A stretch of DNA of 64,000 bases from Ehretia macrophylla (GCA_037974665.1 CM075775.1:31253732-31317731); one strand, 5' to 3'. Numbered from the stretch's first letter, positions 12,075 to 24,290 are shown. Notes: a model not told the origin generated them from the sequence alone. Made by a program: numbers and translations.

Positions 12075-15000
12075 ATGAATACCGAAACTGGAAATTTGAA
12101 TTATGGACAATCATTTGGACCTAATAACCCAAACGTGCCCTTGACTGGAAGTGGATCAACTGGTGGATCTGCAGAAAATGAGAACGTACCTTTGGATAGG
12201 CCATCGGTGACTGTTGCTTCGGCTGTGCCATTTGTGGCGTCAACTACTATTGGACATGGCGAGAGGCCAGAAAAGTTCAACGGGAGAGATTTTAAGAGGT
12301 GGCAACAGAAAATGTTGTTTTACTTTACCACCTTGAATCTTGCTCGATTTTTGAAAGAGGATACACCACAGTTGGGTGACGATCCTGACATGCAAACTGT
12401 TGCTACTGTTGATGCTTGGAAGCATGCAGACTTCCTTTGCAAAAACTATATCCTCAACGGGTTGGACAATGCGTTGTAGAACGTCTACAGCCCAATGACA
12501 ACTGCTAAGGCATTGTGGGAATCTTTAGAGAAAAAATATAAAACGGAGGATGCGGGCACAAAGAAATTCGTTGTGGCCAGATTCCTTGACTTCAAAATGG
12601 TAGATTCCAAACCTTTGATGCCGCAAGAAGATGAGTATCAGGTACTCATTTATGAGTGTTATGCAGAAGGTATAAATATGGGAGAACGTTTTGAATCTGG
12701 TGCACTTATTGAGAAGTTGCCTCCCAACTGGAAGGACTTCAAGAGTTATTTAAGGCATAAGCGAAAGGAGATGACTCTTGAAGATCTAGTTTTGAGATTG
12801 AGGATTGAAGCAGACAACCACAAATCTGATAAAAGAGTTGGTTTTTCGCCTTTAGAATCAAAGGTTAATGTGGTTGAGCATGCATCGAGCAACAAAAAGA
12901 AAAAGTTCTCCAACCAAAGTCAAAAATGAGGAGAACAGAAGAAGTAGCAGTTCGGTGGGAACTGCTTTGTTTGTGACAAGCCGAGGCACAAGGCAAGAGA
13001 CTACAGGCACTGCAAGAACCAAGGCAATCCGAAAAAGAGGAAAGCTTAGGCAAATGCTGTAGAAGACCTGGGCAATGATCTCTCTGACATCAATCTATCA
13101 GCTGTCGTGTTAGAAGTCAATTTGGTAGGGAATCCAAAACAATAGTGGGTGGACACTGGGGCCACTAAGCATGTTTGCTCTGATAGGAGAATGTTCACTA
13201 CCTGTCAAAATGTTTCTGAAACCCTTTACATGGGTAACTCCGCCACTTCGAAGGTGGAAGGAACTGGAAATGTAATCTTGAAGTTTACCTCTAGAAAGGA
13301 GTTGACACTCAACAATGTGCTACATGTCCAAGACATCCGGAAGAATTTAGTTTCTGGATCCTTGTTGAGTAAGAACAGATTCAAATTGGTGTTTGAGTCT
13401 GGTCAATTTGTGTTAACCAAATTTGGAATGTTTGTAGGCAAATGCTATGAGTATGATGGCTTATTTAAGTTCAATGTAATGACTATTGCCCCAACTGTTG
13501 TAAAGGCTGATAAGCCTACTAAATTTGGTATGAATAAGAATAAGTCTGTTGCTTATGTCTTGGATTCTCCTAATTTATGGCATGATAGATTAGGACATGC
13601 GAATTTTGATTCTTTGCATAAATTGATCAATTTAGGTCTAATACCTAAAGCTGATTGGAACATAAATAAAAAATGTGAAGTATGCGTAGAATCAAAATTA
13701 ATGAGAACTTCCTTTAAATCAGTAGAAAGGAGTTTAGAACCTTTGGATTTAATTCACAGTGATATTTGTGATTTAAAATTTGTGCAAACTAGAGGTGGGA
13801 AAAAGTATTTTATTACTTTTATTGATGATTGCACAAGATATTGTTATATTTATCTACTCAGAGGCAAAGATGAGGCTTTGGAAGTATTTAAACTATACAA
13901 AACTGAGGTAGAAAATCAACTCGGCAAAAGGATTAAGATGTTGAGAAGTGATAGAGGAGGAGAATATGTATATCCCTTTGAGGAATATTGTGCTGAACAT
14001 GAAATTGTTCATCAAACGACAGCTCTTTACTCTCCTCAACAGAATGGTATTGCTGAACGCAAAAACCGAACTCTTAAAGAGATAATGAATGCCTTGTTGA
14101 TCAATTTGGGTTTACCTCAGAACTTGTGGGGAGAGGCAGTTTTAACTGCGAATCATATTCTTAATAAGGTACTCCACAAGAAATTAAGCAAGACACCTTA
14201 TGAGTTATGGAAAGGTCGACCACCTTCTTATAATTACTTAAGAGTGTGGGGGTGTCTAGCTAAGGTAGGAGTTCCAGCTCTTAAAATGGTCAAAATAGGA
14301 CCAAAAACTGTGGATTGTATCTTCATTGGATATGCACACAATAGTGCTGTATACAGGTTCCTTGTGTATAAGTCAGAAATAACTGATATACATGTGAATA
14401 CAGTTATTGAATCAAGGAATGCAGAATTTTTCGAAGAAAAATTTCCTTGTAAAAATACGCAAGAATCAAGTTCTACGAAAAGAACATATGACGAAAGTCA
14501 AGAATTAGATATAGATGATAAGCCTATATCTAAAGATATCGAATATGAACCAAGACGTAGCAAGAGGGCTAGAACGTCTAAATCTTTTGGTTCAGATTTT
14601 CTAACGTATTTGTTAAAAAATGAGCCTCGCACTTTTAATGAGGCAATGTCTACTCTTGAAGCTCCTTTATGGAGAGAGTTTGTAAACAGTGAAATTGAAT
14701 CCATCATGCAAAATCATACATGGGAACTGGTGGATCTTCCTCCTGGAAATAAACCTTTAGGGTGTAAATGAATTTTTAAGAGGAAGTTGAAAGCTGATGG
14801 ATCAATCGACAAATACAAGGCCAGACGTGTCATTAACGGATATAGGCAAAATGAAGGTCTTGATTATTTCGATACATATTCACCAGTCACGAGAATTACA
14901 TCCATTCGGATGTTGATAGCTATTGCAGCTATCAATAATCTTGAAATACATCAAATGGATGTAAAAACAACATTCTTAAATGGAGATCTAGATGAAGAGA

Positions 15001-16175
15001 TCTACATGGAACAACTTGAGGGGTTTGTAGTTTCTGAGAAAGAGAAAAAGGTTTGTAAGCTTGTAAAATCCCTTTACGGACTAAAACAGGCGCCTAAACA
15101 ATGGCATGAGAAATTTGATAAAGTCATGCTGTCAAATGGCTTTAGGATTAATGAATGTGACAAGTGTGTCTATGTGAAAGACACGGGTCAAGAATATGTC
15201 ATTGTTTGTCTCTATGTAGACGATATGCTTATTATCGGGAGTAATGATAGTGTCATTAAGTCTACCAAGAAGATGTTATCCAGTAACTTCGATATGAAGG
15301 ATATAGGTATGGCAGATGTGATTCTGGGTATTAAAATTACCAGAACATCTGACGGACTAATCTTGTCTCAGTCCCATTATATAGAGAAAGTACTGGATAA
15401 GTTTAATAAAAATGATGCTAGTCTCGTGAAGACACCTATAGATGCAAATGTACATCTAACCAAAAATACTGGTGAAGGAATATCTTAATTAGAGTATTCA
15501 AGGATTATTGGTAGTTTGATGTATATTATGAATTGCACAAGGCCCGATATAGCATTAATTGTAAGCAAATTGAGTAGGTATACGAGCAATCCAAGGAAAG
15601 ACCACTGGGTAGCTATAATAAGAGTTCTAAGGTATCTGAGATACACATTGAACTTTGGGCTGCACTATACCCGATATCCAGCTGTACTAGAAGGATACAG
15701 TGATGCCAACTAGATATCGGATACTAATGACTCCAAATCCACGAGTTGATACATTTTTACTTTGGGAGGGGCAACTGTCTCTTGGAAATCCACTAAGCAA
15801 ACATGTATAGCCAGATCCACGATAGAATCTGAGTTTATAGCTTTGGATAAAGTTGCAAAGGAAGCCGAATGGTTTCGACAGTTCTTAGAGGATATTCCAA
15901 ACTAGCCCAAACCTGTGTCAGCTATTTGCATACACTGCGATAGTCAATCTGCTATTGGAAGGGCACAGAGTAGCATGTACAACGGTAAGTCTAGACATAT
16001 ACGTCGTAGACATAATACCGTCAAACAATTGCTCTCTAATGGGGTTATCTCAATTGACTACGTAAAGTCAAAAGATAACATTACGGATCCGGTTACTAAA
16101 GGTTTGAACAGAGAGCAAGTTTACAAATCGTTGAGGGGAATGGGTCTTAAGCCTATGACTAAAGAGTCATTATAG
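12075..16175 (+). pseudogene. E3 gag-pol polyprotein, inactive
   Basis: Gag begins [12 protein letters not shown] zinc knuckle near 12960 reads CFVCDKPRHKARDYRHC, with Arg and Tyr at positions usually Gly and Cys. Protease is WVDTGATKHVC (13149). Integrase has the HHCC region and acids in HSDICD, RSDRGGEY and AERKNRT. Reverse transcriptase has QMDVKTTFLNG and an intact YVDD (about 15217-15228). RNase H ends at 16175. Stops at 12477, 12927, 14769, 15486 and 15711, and frameshifts near 12930-13140, make it inactive, but the catalytic residues of integrase and reverse transcriptase are kept, so decay is more recent than in E1. The polypurine tract GTGGGGGAT lies at 16744-16752. Confidence 0.9.
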
Positions 16176-16752
16176 TGAAAAACCCTACATACGTGACAGG
16201 AGATCCCTGGATGTAGGTTCAAAGGGAAAAACTGAGCTATGAATGATTCATCGGAAGTACTGTGGGGGTAATACTTCTACCTATTCTTATGACGAGCAGA
16301 CAGTGCTGCCTGCATGTGGTTTAGGATAAGTTATGATTTTAATGATACTTATATCTTGAAAAAACCAAGTGGGGGTATTGCAGGGTTATTCTTAATAAGT
16401 GATTACCTATGTGAGTAGGGAGTGGGCCGCTCCTACAAGAATCTCTAAGACTGAATTCTCTAGAGTACTCATGAAACTGGGAGTTGTTCAGGGCCAAAAT
16501 GAACACAACCGTGAGAACTGAAGTATGGTTAAGAAGATGCTGTGTGAGTTCTATTGTCTTGGTTTACACAAAAGTTGAACAGTTCAAGACATCGCGTTCA
16601 CTGGTTAGCAAGTAAATCCGATAATTCTCACTACGGAAGGTTCAAGGCCAAAAGCTACCTATCCGGAAGCAGTATCAATCTTTTAAACTCTCTCTAGTGT
16701 CTATTTTTTATCGCTTCATTATGTATTGTTAATTTCCATTCATGTGGGGGAT

Positions 16753-17840
16753 TGTAAGAATTTTTAGTGTTTTGTGAATGGAAATTATTAATTAAAGAAT
16801 AGTGGAACAGCTTTGTTGGGCATGCTTGCATCTATTTCCGTGAATTTGGATGATTAGTGAATAGAAATTATTAAATAAAGAATAATGGATGTGATAACAG
16901 CTTTATTGGGCATGTTTGCATCTATTTCCGTGCAAAGATTCCTTGTTCACTAAAACCATGTGCGAAGATGCCATATTGCTAAACATTTGTGCCTTGAGAT
17001 TGTTATAATATTTTTTTTACTATGATCTAAACATTCTAGCAATGATTATTTCCATTATCTTTGGCTATATATATGTGTGTGTAGTCTGTTTAGAAAAGGG
17101 GAAGAACGAAAAATTGAGCAAGCAGAACAAATATTTTTCATTTGTCATTGTGTCCAATAGAGAGAGTTTGTCATATTCAGTTCGATAGTTTCATAGTTTG
17201 GTGTGCTCCTACTACGAAGAAAATATCGTTGTATCCTGGGAGGTTTTCGTCAATCAACCTAAAGCACCGTAGCGGGACGTTAAAGTTTTAAGGATATCGA
17301 GTCTAACTCGAGCCTTGATATCATCTGTATTTGGTTTATTTATACATCCTTGAATTTTAATGCTGTTAATTTTATATTCTGTCATTTTAATCTTTATTGT
17401 GTATCTTGTATTTTTATTTACAACAATTCTCTCATTTTAATTTGTCCGACAATATTAAGTCCAACAATCTTAAGACTTTTATTTACGTTATAATTCTGTG
17501 AAGTACAACAAACTGGAAAATAAATTACATTTTCATATACCTCATAATTTTCTGAAGTTAATGGTAGAAATTTCATTAAATTTGGACTTAAAATGAGAAA
17601 GATATGATTTTTTTTAAGGACCTAATCTTATACTGAATGTTCTAATTTTGGATCAGTAAGTACCGGTTGCGCAATTGACGTTTGCTGAAAGAGAAACCTT
17701 GCATTATAATATATATATTATATTAGCTGCAGTAACTTTAAATTATTATATATATTATTATATTAGTTGTATATTAACTAATATATATTATTATATTAAT
17801 TGTATATTATATTAAGTTATTGCTGAAAGAGAAACTTTGC

Positions 17841-17903
<63 letters not shown>

Positions 17904-18404
17904 TAGTTGCAGTAGTTTTATATTATAATATATATTATTATATTAGTGATATATTATATTAGTCATTGTAGCTTTTAATACAGTAGCATTATAATATATT
18001 GTTCATTTGAGAAGCAAAAAATTTAATTGTTCTTGTTGCTAAATAGGTTTGATCCCAGGATCTCAAGGTTACTAATGAGAAGAGTCTACCACTGAACCAA
18101 ATGTTATTTCTTGGTTCTTAAGTGACAAAATAATTATTAGTAGACTATTCTCTAACTGAATCGGGAAAAAAAACAATTTTGAGTAATTGTTTTACTTAAT
18201 TTGTTTTAACTACTTGACTGTCTAATATAAATATATATACATATAGTAGACTGTGGGATTTTAATATTTCTTTCAAAAGTATTATTTCCTTAGTCGTTAC
18301 TTTAAAATGAATTTTGGTGTTAAATTATTTTGCGACTAACTTGATTTTTGTGTAGTGCAGCGTGTATAAACAGGTATTTGGACTTAATATAAAAAATATT
18401 AATC
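16753..18404 (+). repeat. Second LTR plus leader of E3
   Basis: Starts TGTAAGAATTTT right after the polypurine tract and matches 10467-12074 throughout, including the leader. The main length difference is an AT-dinucleotide expansion at 17843-17898. Confidence 0.8.
17843..17898. repeat. (AT)n microsatellite in the E3 LTR/leader
   Basis: About 26 AT units. The same place in the left copy (near 11550) has only five or six. Confidence 0.9.
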
Positions 18405-19090
18405 ATGAATACTGAAACTGGAAATTTGAATTATGGACAATCATTTGGACCTAATAACCCAAACGTGCCCTTGACTGGAAGTGGATCAACCGGTGGATCT
18501 GCAGGAAATGAGAACGTACCTTTGGTTAGGCCATCGGTGACTGTTGCTTCGGCTGTGTCATTTATGGCGTCAACTACTATTGGACATGGCGAGAGGCCAG
18601 AAAAGTTCAACGGGAGAGATTTTAAGAGGTGGAAACAGAAAATGTTGTTTTACTTTACCACCTTGAATCTTGCTCGATTTTTGAAAGAGGATGCACCACA
18701 GTTGGATGATGATCCTGACATGCAGACTGTTGCTGCTGTTGATGCTTGGAAGCATGCAGACTTCCTTTGCAAAAACTATATCCTTAACGGGTTGGACAAT
18801 GCGTTGTATAACGTCTACAGCCCAATAACAACTGCTAAGGCATTGTGGGAATCTTTAGAGAAAAAATATAAAACGGAGGATGCGGGCACAAAGAAATTTG
18901 TTGTGGCCAAATTCCTTGACTTCAAAATGGTAGATTCCAAGCCTTTGATGCCGCAAGTAGATGAGTATCAGGTACTCATTCATGAGTGTCATGCAGAAGG
19001 TATAAATATGGGAGAACGTTTTGAATCTGGTGCACTTATTGAGAAGTTGCCTCCCAACTTGAAGGACTTCAAGAGTTATTTAAGGCATAA
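18405..19090 (+). pseudogene. Second E3 gag, truncated
   Basis: The reading is uninterrupted from [11 protein letters not shown] for about 229 codons. It has Tyr where the first copy has a stop (12477). It ends after LRHK at 19090 and then reads without frame break into E2 reverse transcriptase ([17 protein letters not shown]), making a chimeric 305-codon frame of no likely function. Confidence 0.85.
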
Positions 19091-19698
19091 GACGAATATG
19101 CATGAAGCGAAGGAAGTGCACAGTCCTTTATCTACCTCTGGTACACTTCAACTAGTGGATGGTTCACCACTCACAGACTCCACTCGATATCGTCAGGTGG
19201 CAGGGGCTTTGCAATATCTTTCTTTAACAAGACCAGACATTTCTTTTGCAATCAATAAACTATCTCAATTCATGCATCAACCAACAGATATGCACTGGAC
19301 TGCAGTCAAGAGAGTCATTTGATACCTTAAACACACCATCTGTCATGGCTTACATCTTTGAAAGTCATCCACTCTTCAACTTCATACCTTCTCAGATGCT
19401 AATTGGGTAGGTAACTTAGACGACCGTAGCTCTACGTCTGCATACATTGTGTTCCTTGGAGCAAACCCAATTAGTTGGTCTACCAAGAAACAACGAACTA
19501 TTGCATGCTCTTCCACCGAAGCTGAGTACCGAGCAGTTGCAACCGCCACAACTGAAGTAAATTGGATACAAAATCTTCTTCGAGAGATCCATGTCAAATT
19601 GCCAGAACCACCAACAATTTATTGTGATAATGTGGGAGCTACTTATCTCTGTGCAAATCCAGTATTCCACTCTCATATGAAGCATGTGGCCATTGATT

Positions 19699-21213
19699 TG
19701 TTGGAAGGATCGTACATGTAGATACGTTAGGAACACAACACTATTTTAGCGTAGTTCAGCATAGCCTACGTCCACAAAATATTATTCTTTATTATTCATA
19801 GAAACTACTACAATAATGACTCTGATATACCTACCTAGAGGTATATGTGTTATAACTCTAATCTAATCTAATATGGTACATCCACCTTATGGTGTATGAT
19901 AACTAAACTAAACCCAGATAGTCCTATTTATAGAAAATAATTGCTAATCCTTTTAGGAATAGGATCCTTATACTCTATACTAAAACTTATTTAATAGAAT
20001 CCTAATCAGTAATAGAATCCTAATCAAGTTTAATTACTAACATCCCCCATCAAACTTGATTTGACTTACTAGCAACCATGAACCACCACGATGTGATCTA
20101 CCGCCATCTTCTCTAATGGTTTCTTCTCTTTGCCGATGACAATCTGGTCAAGGGAGGCATGCAACAGTGGTACCATCATCTGTTTCTCTTTCTAGCAAAT
20201 CCAATTGTCTACAGATCATGGTTTCAAGCTCCAATGAGTTGTCAAGCCACCAAAACCTAGAATTGTTTCTTCATTAACGAAACAACTTCGTCTTTGGTTT
20301 CGTCTTAAGCAGCAGCATACTTCTCTTTGTCGTTGCAATTCTTACATTTTTTATTTTTTATTTTTTCTTTATTTATTTTATTTTTGTCTTTTTTTGTTTT
20401 TTCCTTTTTTCCTTTTTTGGTTGATTTTGATTTTTTTTTGTTGTGTTCTCTCTTAACTTGCAACTTTTTCTTCGCCAATCGTCTCCATCTCTTTCTTCAA
20501 TAGTGGTGCTCGTTGATTTTCTTCTAGACAATCGCAGCTGTTTGTCTTTTTCGGCGCACTTGGAGACTCATTCTCCTTCATGGCGCAACAGCGATGACGC
20601 ATAGCCATCCCTTCTTTGTTGGCCATGTTGTTATCTTCTGAACTTGGAGTCGCTATTGGAACTCCGTTGCTCCAACGCGGCATCAATCTGCTAAATGCGT
20701 TGCGGCAGCAATCTTCAACAACGAGCACTACACCATATCTCGATGCAAACTTCTTGGTTGCTTCAACGTCTTCTTCTTTGTATTCTTCTACTTCAATAGC
20801 GGAATGCACTTCTCTTGGCGACGATAATAACCAACATATCTATATGCAGTCCCAGGCTCTGATACCACTTTGTTGGAAGGATCGAGCACATAGATACATT
20901 AGGAACACAATATTATTTTAGCGTAGTTCAGCATAGCCTACGTCCACAAAATATTATTCTTTATTATTCATAAAACTATTACAATAATGACTCCGATATA
21001 CCTACCTAGAGGTATATGTGCTCTAACTCTAATCTAATCTAATATGGTACACCCACCTTGTGGTGTGTGACAACTAAACTCAACCCAGATAGTCCTATTC
21101 ATAGAAAATAATTGCTAATCCTTTTAGGAATATGATTCTTATACTCTACACTAAAACTTATTTAATAGAATCTTAATCAATAATAGAATCCTAATTAAAT
21201 TTAATTACTAACA
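19699..21213 (-). mobile_element. Non-autonomous LTR retrotransposon (TRIM/LARD-like) in antisense
   Basis: 1515 bp with LTRs 19699-20042 (344 bp) and 20871-21213 (343 bp), TGTTGG to AACA, flanked by the perfect 5-bp duplication TGATT (19694-19698 and 21214-21218). The primer binding site, initiator-Met type TGGTATCAGAGCC, lies next to the right LTR on the minus strand (about 20855-20867). The polypurine tract GATGGGGGA lies next to the left LTR on the minus strand. Orientation is therefore minus. The 828-bp interior has no gag or pol, so mobility needed proteins from another element. Confidence 0.92.
20453..20809 (-). other. 118-codon open frame inside the non-autonomous element
   Basis: Starts MHSAIEVEEYKEED and is rich in Glu and Lys with several Cys. 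It matches no gag or pol domain I know and no membrane or signal segment is visible. It may be chance, a degenerate gag start, or captured host sequence. Confidence 0.25.
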
Positions 21214-21384
21214 TGATTTTCACTTTGTACGTGACCAAGTTGCCAAAAAGAACATTCGTATAACACATGTGCACTCAGTTGACCAGCTTGCTGACTCCTT
21301 CACCAAACCGTTGACTCGTCAACAGCTACAGCGATACTACTCCAAGATAGGAATTCTCGACGGAACTCCTATCTTGCGGGGGCA

Positions 21385-21648
21385 TAATAGCCAAAAACAA
21401 TGCTGAATGAAATCAGGAGCTTTAATCTCTCTCAACAAACATGGAGCAACAAATCTCGCACCATAGTGTGAACAGAAACTTTTGTGCAATCTAGTAGATT
21501 AAGATAGCAGATTCAATGCTTAATCTTGTGCATAAAATCGGGATCTCAACTGTGTATTATAGAATCCCAATCATGTATAAATATGACAATTATAAACTCA
21601 GAAAATGTGCAATACAAAAATTATACTTTTCTCACTTGTGTCTCTTCA
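21385..21648 (+). repeat. 3' LTR of E2
   Basis: 264 bp from TAATAGCC to CTCTTCA, with a TATA-like TATAAATATG at about 21575-21584. It is followed at once by the target duplication GTGGG. Confidence 0.8.
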
Positions 21649-21653
21649 GTGGG

Positions 21654-22420
21654 TGCTTTGCTATATCTCACCTTAAATGTCCGAATATTGCTTTGGTAGT
21701 CAACAAGATTTGTCAATTCATGCATCAACTTACAGAAATTCATTGGTCAACTGTCAAGCGCATCATCCTTTGTTATCTCAAAGGAACAACTAGCTTTGGT
21801 CTTCTTGTAAAATCCTCTCCTGATTTTCAGCTACATGCCAACACACACTCTAACTGAGCAGATTGTCCTGATGATCGGCATAGTACACATGGGTATTGCA
21901 TCATTATGCGTCCGAATCTTATATCCTGGTTGGTGAAGAAACAGACTACCACGACTCGCTCGAGTATTGAGGCTGAATATTGCGTAATTGCTTATGCCAC
22001 TATTGAACTTTGCTGGCTCAAGTATTTACTTGTTGAACTATCTGTCGCAGCTGCCCTTCCTACACTATAGTGCGATAACATTGGTGCCATATACTTAACG
22101 GCTAATCCCATCTTTCTTGCACGAGCGCAGCACATTGAGATCGATGTTCATTTTGTTCGCAAAACAGTGGCTTCCAATGAACTTAATGTTCATTTCATTT
22201 CCACTGTTGATCAATTAGCATATATAATGACCAAGATCTTATCTATCACTCAGTTTAAAGCTCTATGTGGCAAGCTTACTATTTTGATCCGTTTCGCTTG
22301 AATGGACGTGATAATGATCAGTAACGTAATCTGATCTTTTGGATTTGCTTACCTTTAGATTTGTTTTGAATTTATGGTTGTTGTATTTATTTATCCTATA
22401 AGAGAGCATACTTGTGTACT
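21654..22420 (+). pseudogene. Outer Copia element E0, right piece: RNase H and start of 3' LTR
   Basis: Continues E0 with GALLYLTL in one frame and FMHQLTEIHWSTVKRIIL, then RNase H remnants (ISWLVKKQTTTTRSSIEAEY, CDNIGAIYLTANPIF, QHIEIDVHFVRK). At least two in-frame stops and a frameshift are present. About 22320-22420 looks like LTR sequence, with TACTATATAAGC as a possible TATA box, and runs into the foldback at 22421. Confidence 0.75.
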
Positions 22421-22645
22421 ATATAAGCTATAATCCTTTGTAAATCAACATCGTGAAATCATAAAATATTTTTCCTAGACTTTGCACTCTTTCATACACA
22501 TAACTATATGTACACACACATACATATATAAATGTATATATATATATATGTATGTATGTGAACATATAGTTATGTGTATGAAAGAGTGCAAAGTCTAGGA
22601 AAAATATTTTATGATTTCACGATGTTGATTTACAAAGGATTATAG

Positions 22646-22652
<7 letters not shown>
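22421..22652. repeat. Perfect inverted repeat, 91-bp arms, 50-bp loop
   Basis: 22421-22511 is the exact reverse complement of 22562-22652. The left arm is part of the E0 LTR. The loop is rich in CA and TA dinucleotides, and the right arm abuts an AT microsatellite. Confidence 0.95.

Positions 22653-22711
<59 letters not shown>
22651..22711. repeat. (AT)n microsatellite
   Basis: About 30 AT units directly after the foldback arm. Confidence 0.95.
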
Positions 22712-22712
<1 letters not shown>

Positions 22713-23207
22713 CACACTACACATATATACACACATATATAGAGTTGGGGTGAGGGCAGTTGGGCGGAGTGGGCGGCTCAGCGGGTGTTGGGAGAGTAGC
22801 GGGTGGGTTCGTCTTAGTTTTTATTTTTTATATTTTTTTTATTGTCTAGGAGCAGGTCCGGTTTGATGATATTTATGTTCAGCATAGTGAGTTTATCTTA
22901 GTGGTAATACTTCTCTCTACTGAAATAGAGGACCTGGGTTCGATAAATGGTAGTATCAATTTTTATGGCTTTTTAAGTAACTAGGGTAAAATTGCAAATG
23001 CTTATTATTTAGGGGCAAAAACATAATTAGTGTAAGTGATTTTATAATTTTGACCTTAACAGTTAGAATATTTTAACAGAAAAATAGATTGAATGGTCAA
23101 AATAGAACTCAATTGATAAACTAATGGCCCTTTTAGGATCAAAAATAATTTGATGGTCAAAATATGACTCACGAGATAGTTTAATGGCCTTGAAAATATT
23201 TTACCCT
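22712..23207. other. Intergenic, no gene
   Basis: A G-rich patch at 22745-22812, then low-complexity T-rich DNA. 22900-22965 has weak tRNA-like boxes (TTAGTGGTAAT and GGTTCGATAAA), a possible SINE remnant that I cannot bound. Confidence 0.4.
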
Positions 23208-24290
23208 ATATTTTATGTGTATGTATATAAATACATAAATATTTTTAATAATTATTTTTTTACTAAAATATATAATTAGATTTTCATGTTTTGGGTATTT
23301 TTTTTAATTGTTATTACCAAACTATATCAAACTATCTGTCGGCAAACACTTAAAAACACCATACCCTGACGAATACCCCATCAATTTTATAAACAAGTTT
23401 GTAATCGAATTGGAGTTCAAACATTACCATTGCTATCCCTAATTTTATACGGTGTCTGATCACCCAAACTCCTTTTGAATTCGATAGTCGAAATTTGATT
23501 TATAGGCTAAACCTTAAGAAGGATTTTAACTTTAATTCATTAGACTATCATATATAATAGTTGTAACTGAATTTGACATTAAGAAAACTTCCAATCTTCC
23601 CGAGATATACCTTAGCAATTGACCAGGAATATATTATTCTCCTACACTTAAGAATTGGGCATAATATTTAAATAGAGATCTATTATATAACTCAGAGCTC
23701 TAAGTTCCAACTATGAATTGAGTAGAATATTTAAATAGAGACCTATTATACTCAGAACTCTAAGTTCCAATTACGAATTCAACCAATATCGTAATTATTG
23801 TTCACCTGATAGAGCGGTCACATATATGTTTCTAGTGAAGCATAAACCGTCCCTGTAAGTAACAATATGGTTCTGTTGTTAATTGTTAAAACTGTCTATA
23901 TTATCGATTGTACAATCACTGATTGGGTGAATGTTACAAACCTAGCAGCCAATTTGCACAATTCTTCTAGTTAAAGAACAGTCTACAAATAAGTCACAAA
24001 ACACTATGGGAGGCTCAGGCCTTACAAAATCATCATGATAAGATTGGGTACAATATTTAAAGCTTCAAAAGAAGCATCTTAAAAAACTTCATGGTGTGTA
24101 ATTGTATTTATTCCTTAAAAAAACATGATATTAGCTAGCCCAAATCTGTGAACCAAATTTGCAAGTCATACAAATTAGGATTTAATATTTGTGGAGCACC
24201 AACTGTATGGACTATCAACCATTCGAATGCAATCGTTATCCCTTCCGTTACGAGTGCAGTCAGTGTGAGAAAGACAATGAGTTAGAGCGT
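23208..24290. repeat. Duplicated block, left copy
   Basis: Matches 33510-34850 in two main runs: 23208-23520 with 33510-33810, and 23640-24290 with 34240-34840. The right copy holds an extra segment at about 33820-34140 that looks like a Copia LTR. The block ends at the cysteine-rich peptide relic. Confidence 0.85.
24175..24286 (-). pseudogene. Cysteine-rich peptide exon, truncated copy
   Basis: Minus-strand reading gives CLSHTDC, then DCIRMVDSPYSWC, ending IKS and a TAA at 24175-24177. It is the same length and stop position as the copy at 34721-34832, with the same four cysteines spaced 5, 8 and 10 residues apart. Upstream of 24287 the sequence differs: the start and signal-peptide exon are missing. 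About ten amino-acid replacements separate the two copies against about four silent changes, but there are no indels. Family not recognised. Confidence 0.5.

Larger units (their letters stand above)
10467..19090 (+). mobile_element. Ty1/Copia element E3 in tandem form (LTR-internal-LTR-gag), 3' truncated
   Basis: 10467-12475 (LTR, leader and start of gag) is repeated at 16753-18830, and the second copy continues through gag to 19090. The order is LTR, complete gag-pol, LTR, second gag, as expected when two copies recombine between internal and LTR sequences or when one tandem copy is inserted. The LTR starts TGTAAGAATTTT. Its end is uncertain because leader and LTR are duplicated together; it is at least about 0.67 kb. 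The third LTR and right flank are lost: at 19090/19091 the second gag jumps into the reverse transcriptase end of host element E2, so no target duplication can be checked. Confidence 0.8.
19091..21384 (+). pseudogene. E2 reverse transcriptase end and RNase H, split by the small LTR element
   Basis: 19091-19693 encodes [38 protein letters not shown], then after stops at 19321 and 19361 the RNase H part (STSAYIVFLGANPISWSTKK, CSSTEAEYRAVATAT, IYCDNVGATYLCANPVFHS). The reading breaks at HVAID and resumes at 21219 with HFVRDQVAKKNIRITHVHS to DQLADSFTKPLTRQQL and the polypurine tract at 21376-21384. The interruption is the element at 19699-21213. Confidence 0.9.
2800..21648 (+). mobile_element. 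Ty1/Copia element E2, split by three later insertions
   Basis: E2 lies in E0 between two perfect 5-bp target duplications, GTGGG at 2795-2799 and 21649-21653. Its parts are a truncated left LTR (2800-2881), gag (2882-3102 and 8172-9152), integrase (9153-10466), end of reverse transcriptase and RNase H (19091-19693 and 21219-21384) and right LTR (21385-21648). Inside it sit E1 (3103-8171), E3 (10467-19090) and a small non-autonomous LTR element (19699-21213). The core of the reverse transcriptase is missing, lost together with the tail of E3 at the 19090/19091 junction. Both LTRs start TAATAGCC instead of the usual TG. Frameshifts and stops throughout make it dead. Confidence 0.85.

Noticed and set aside
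22983..23207. Possible MITE between AGGGTAAAAT and its inverse
   Set aside because: Only about 10 bp of the ends match and no target duplication was found.
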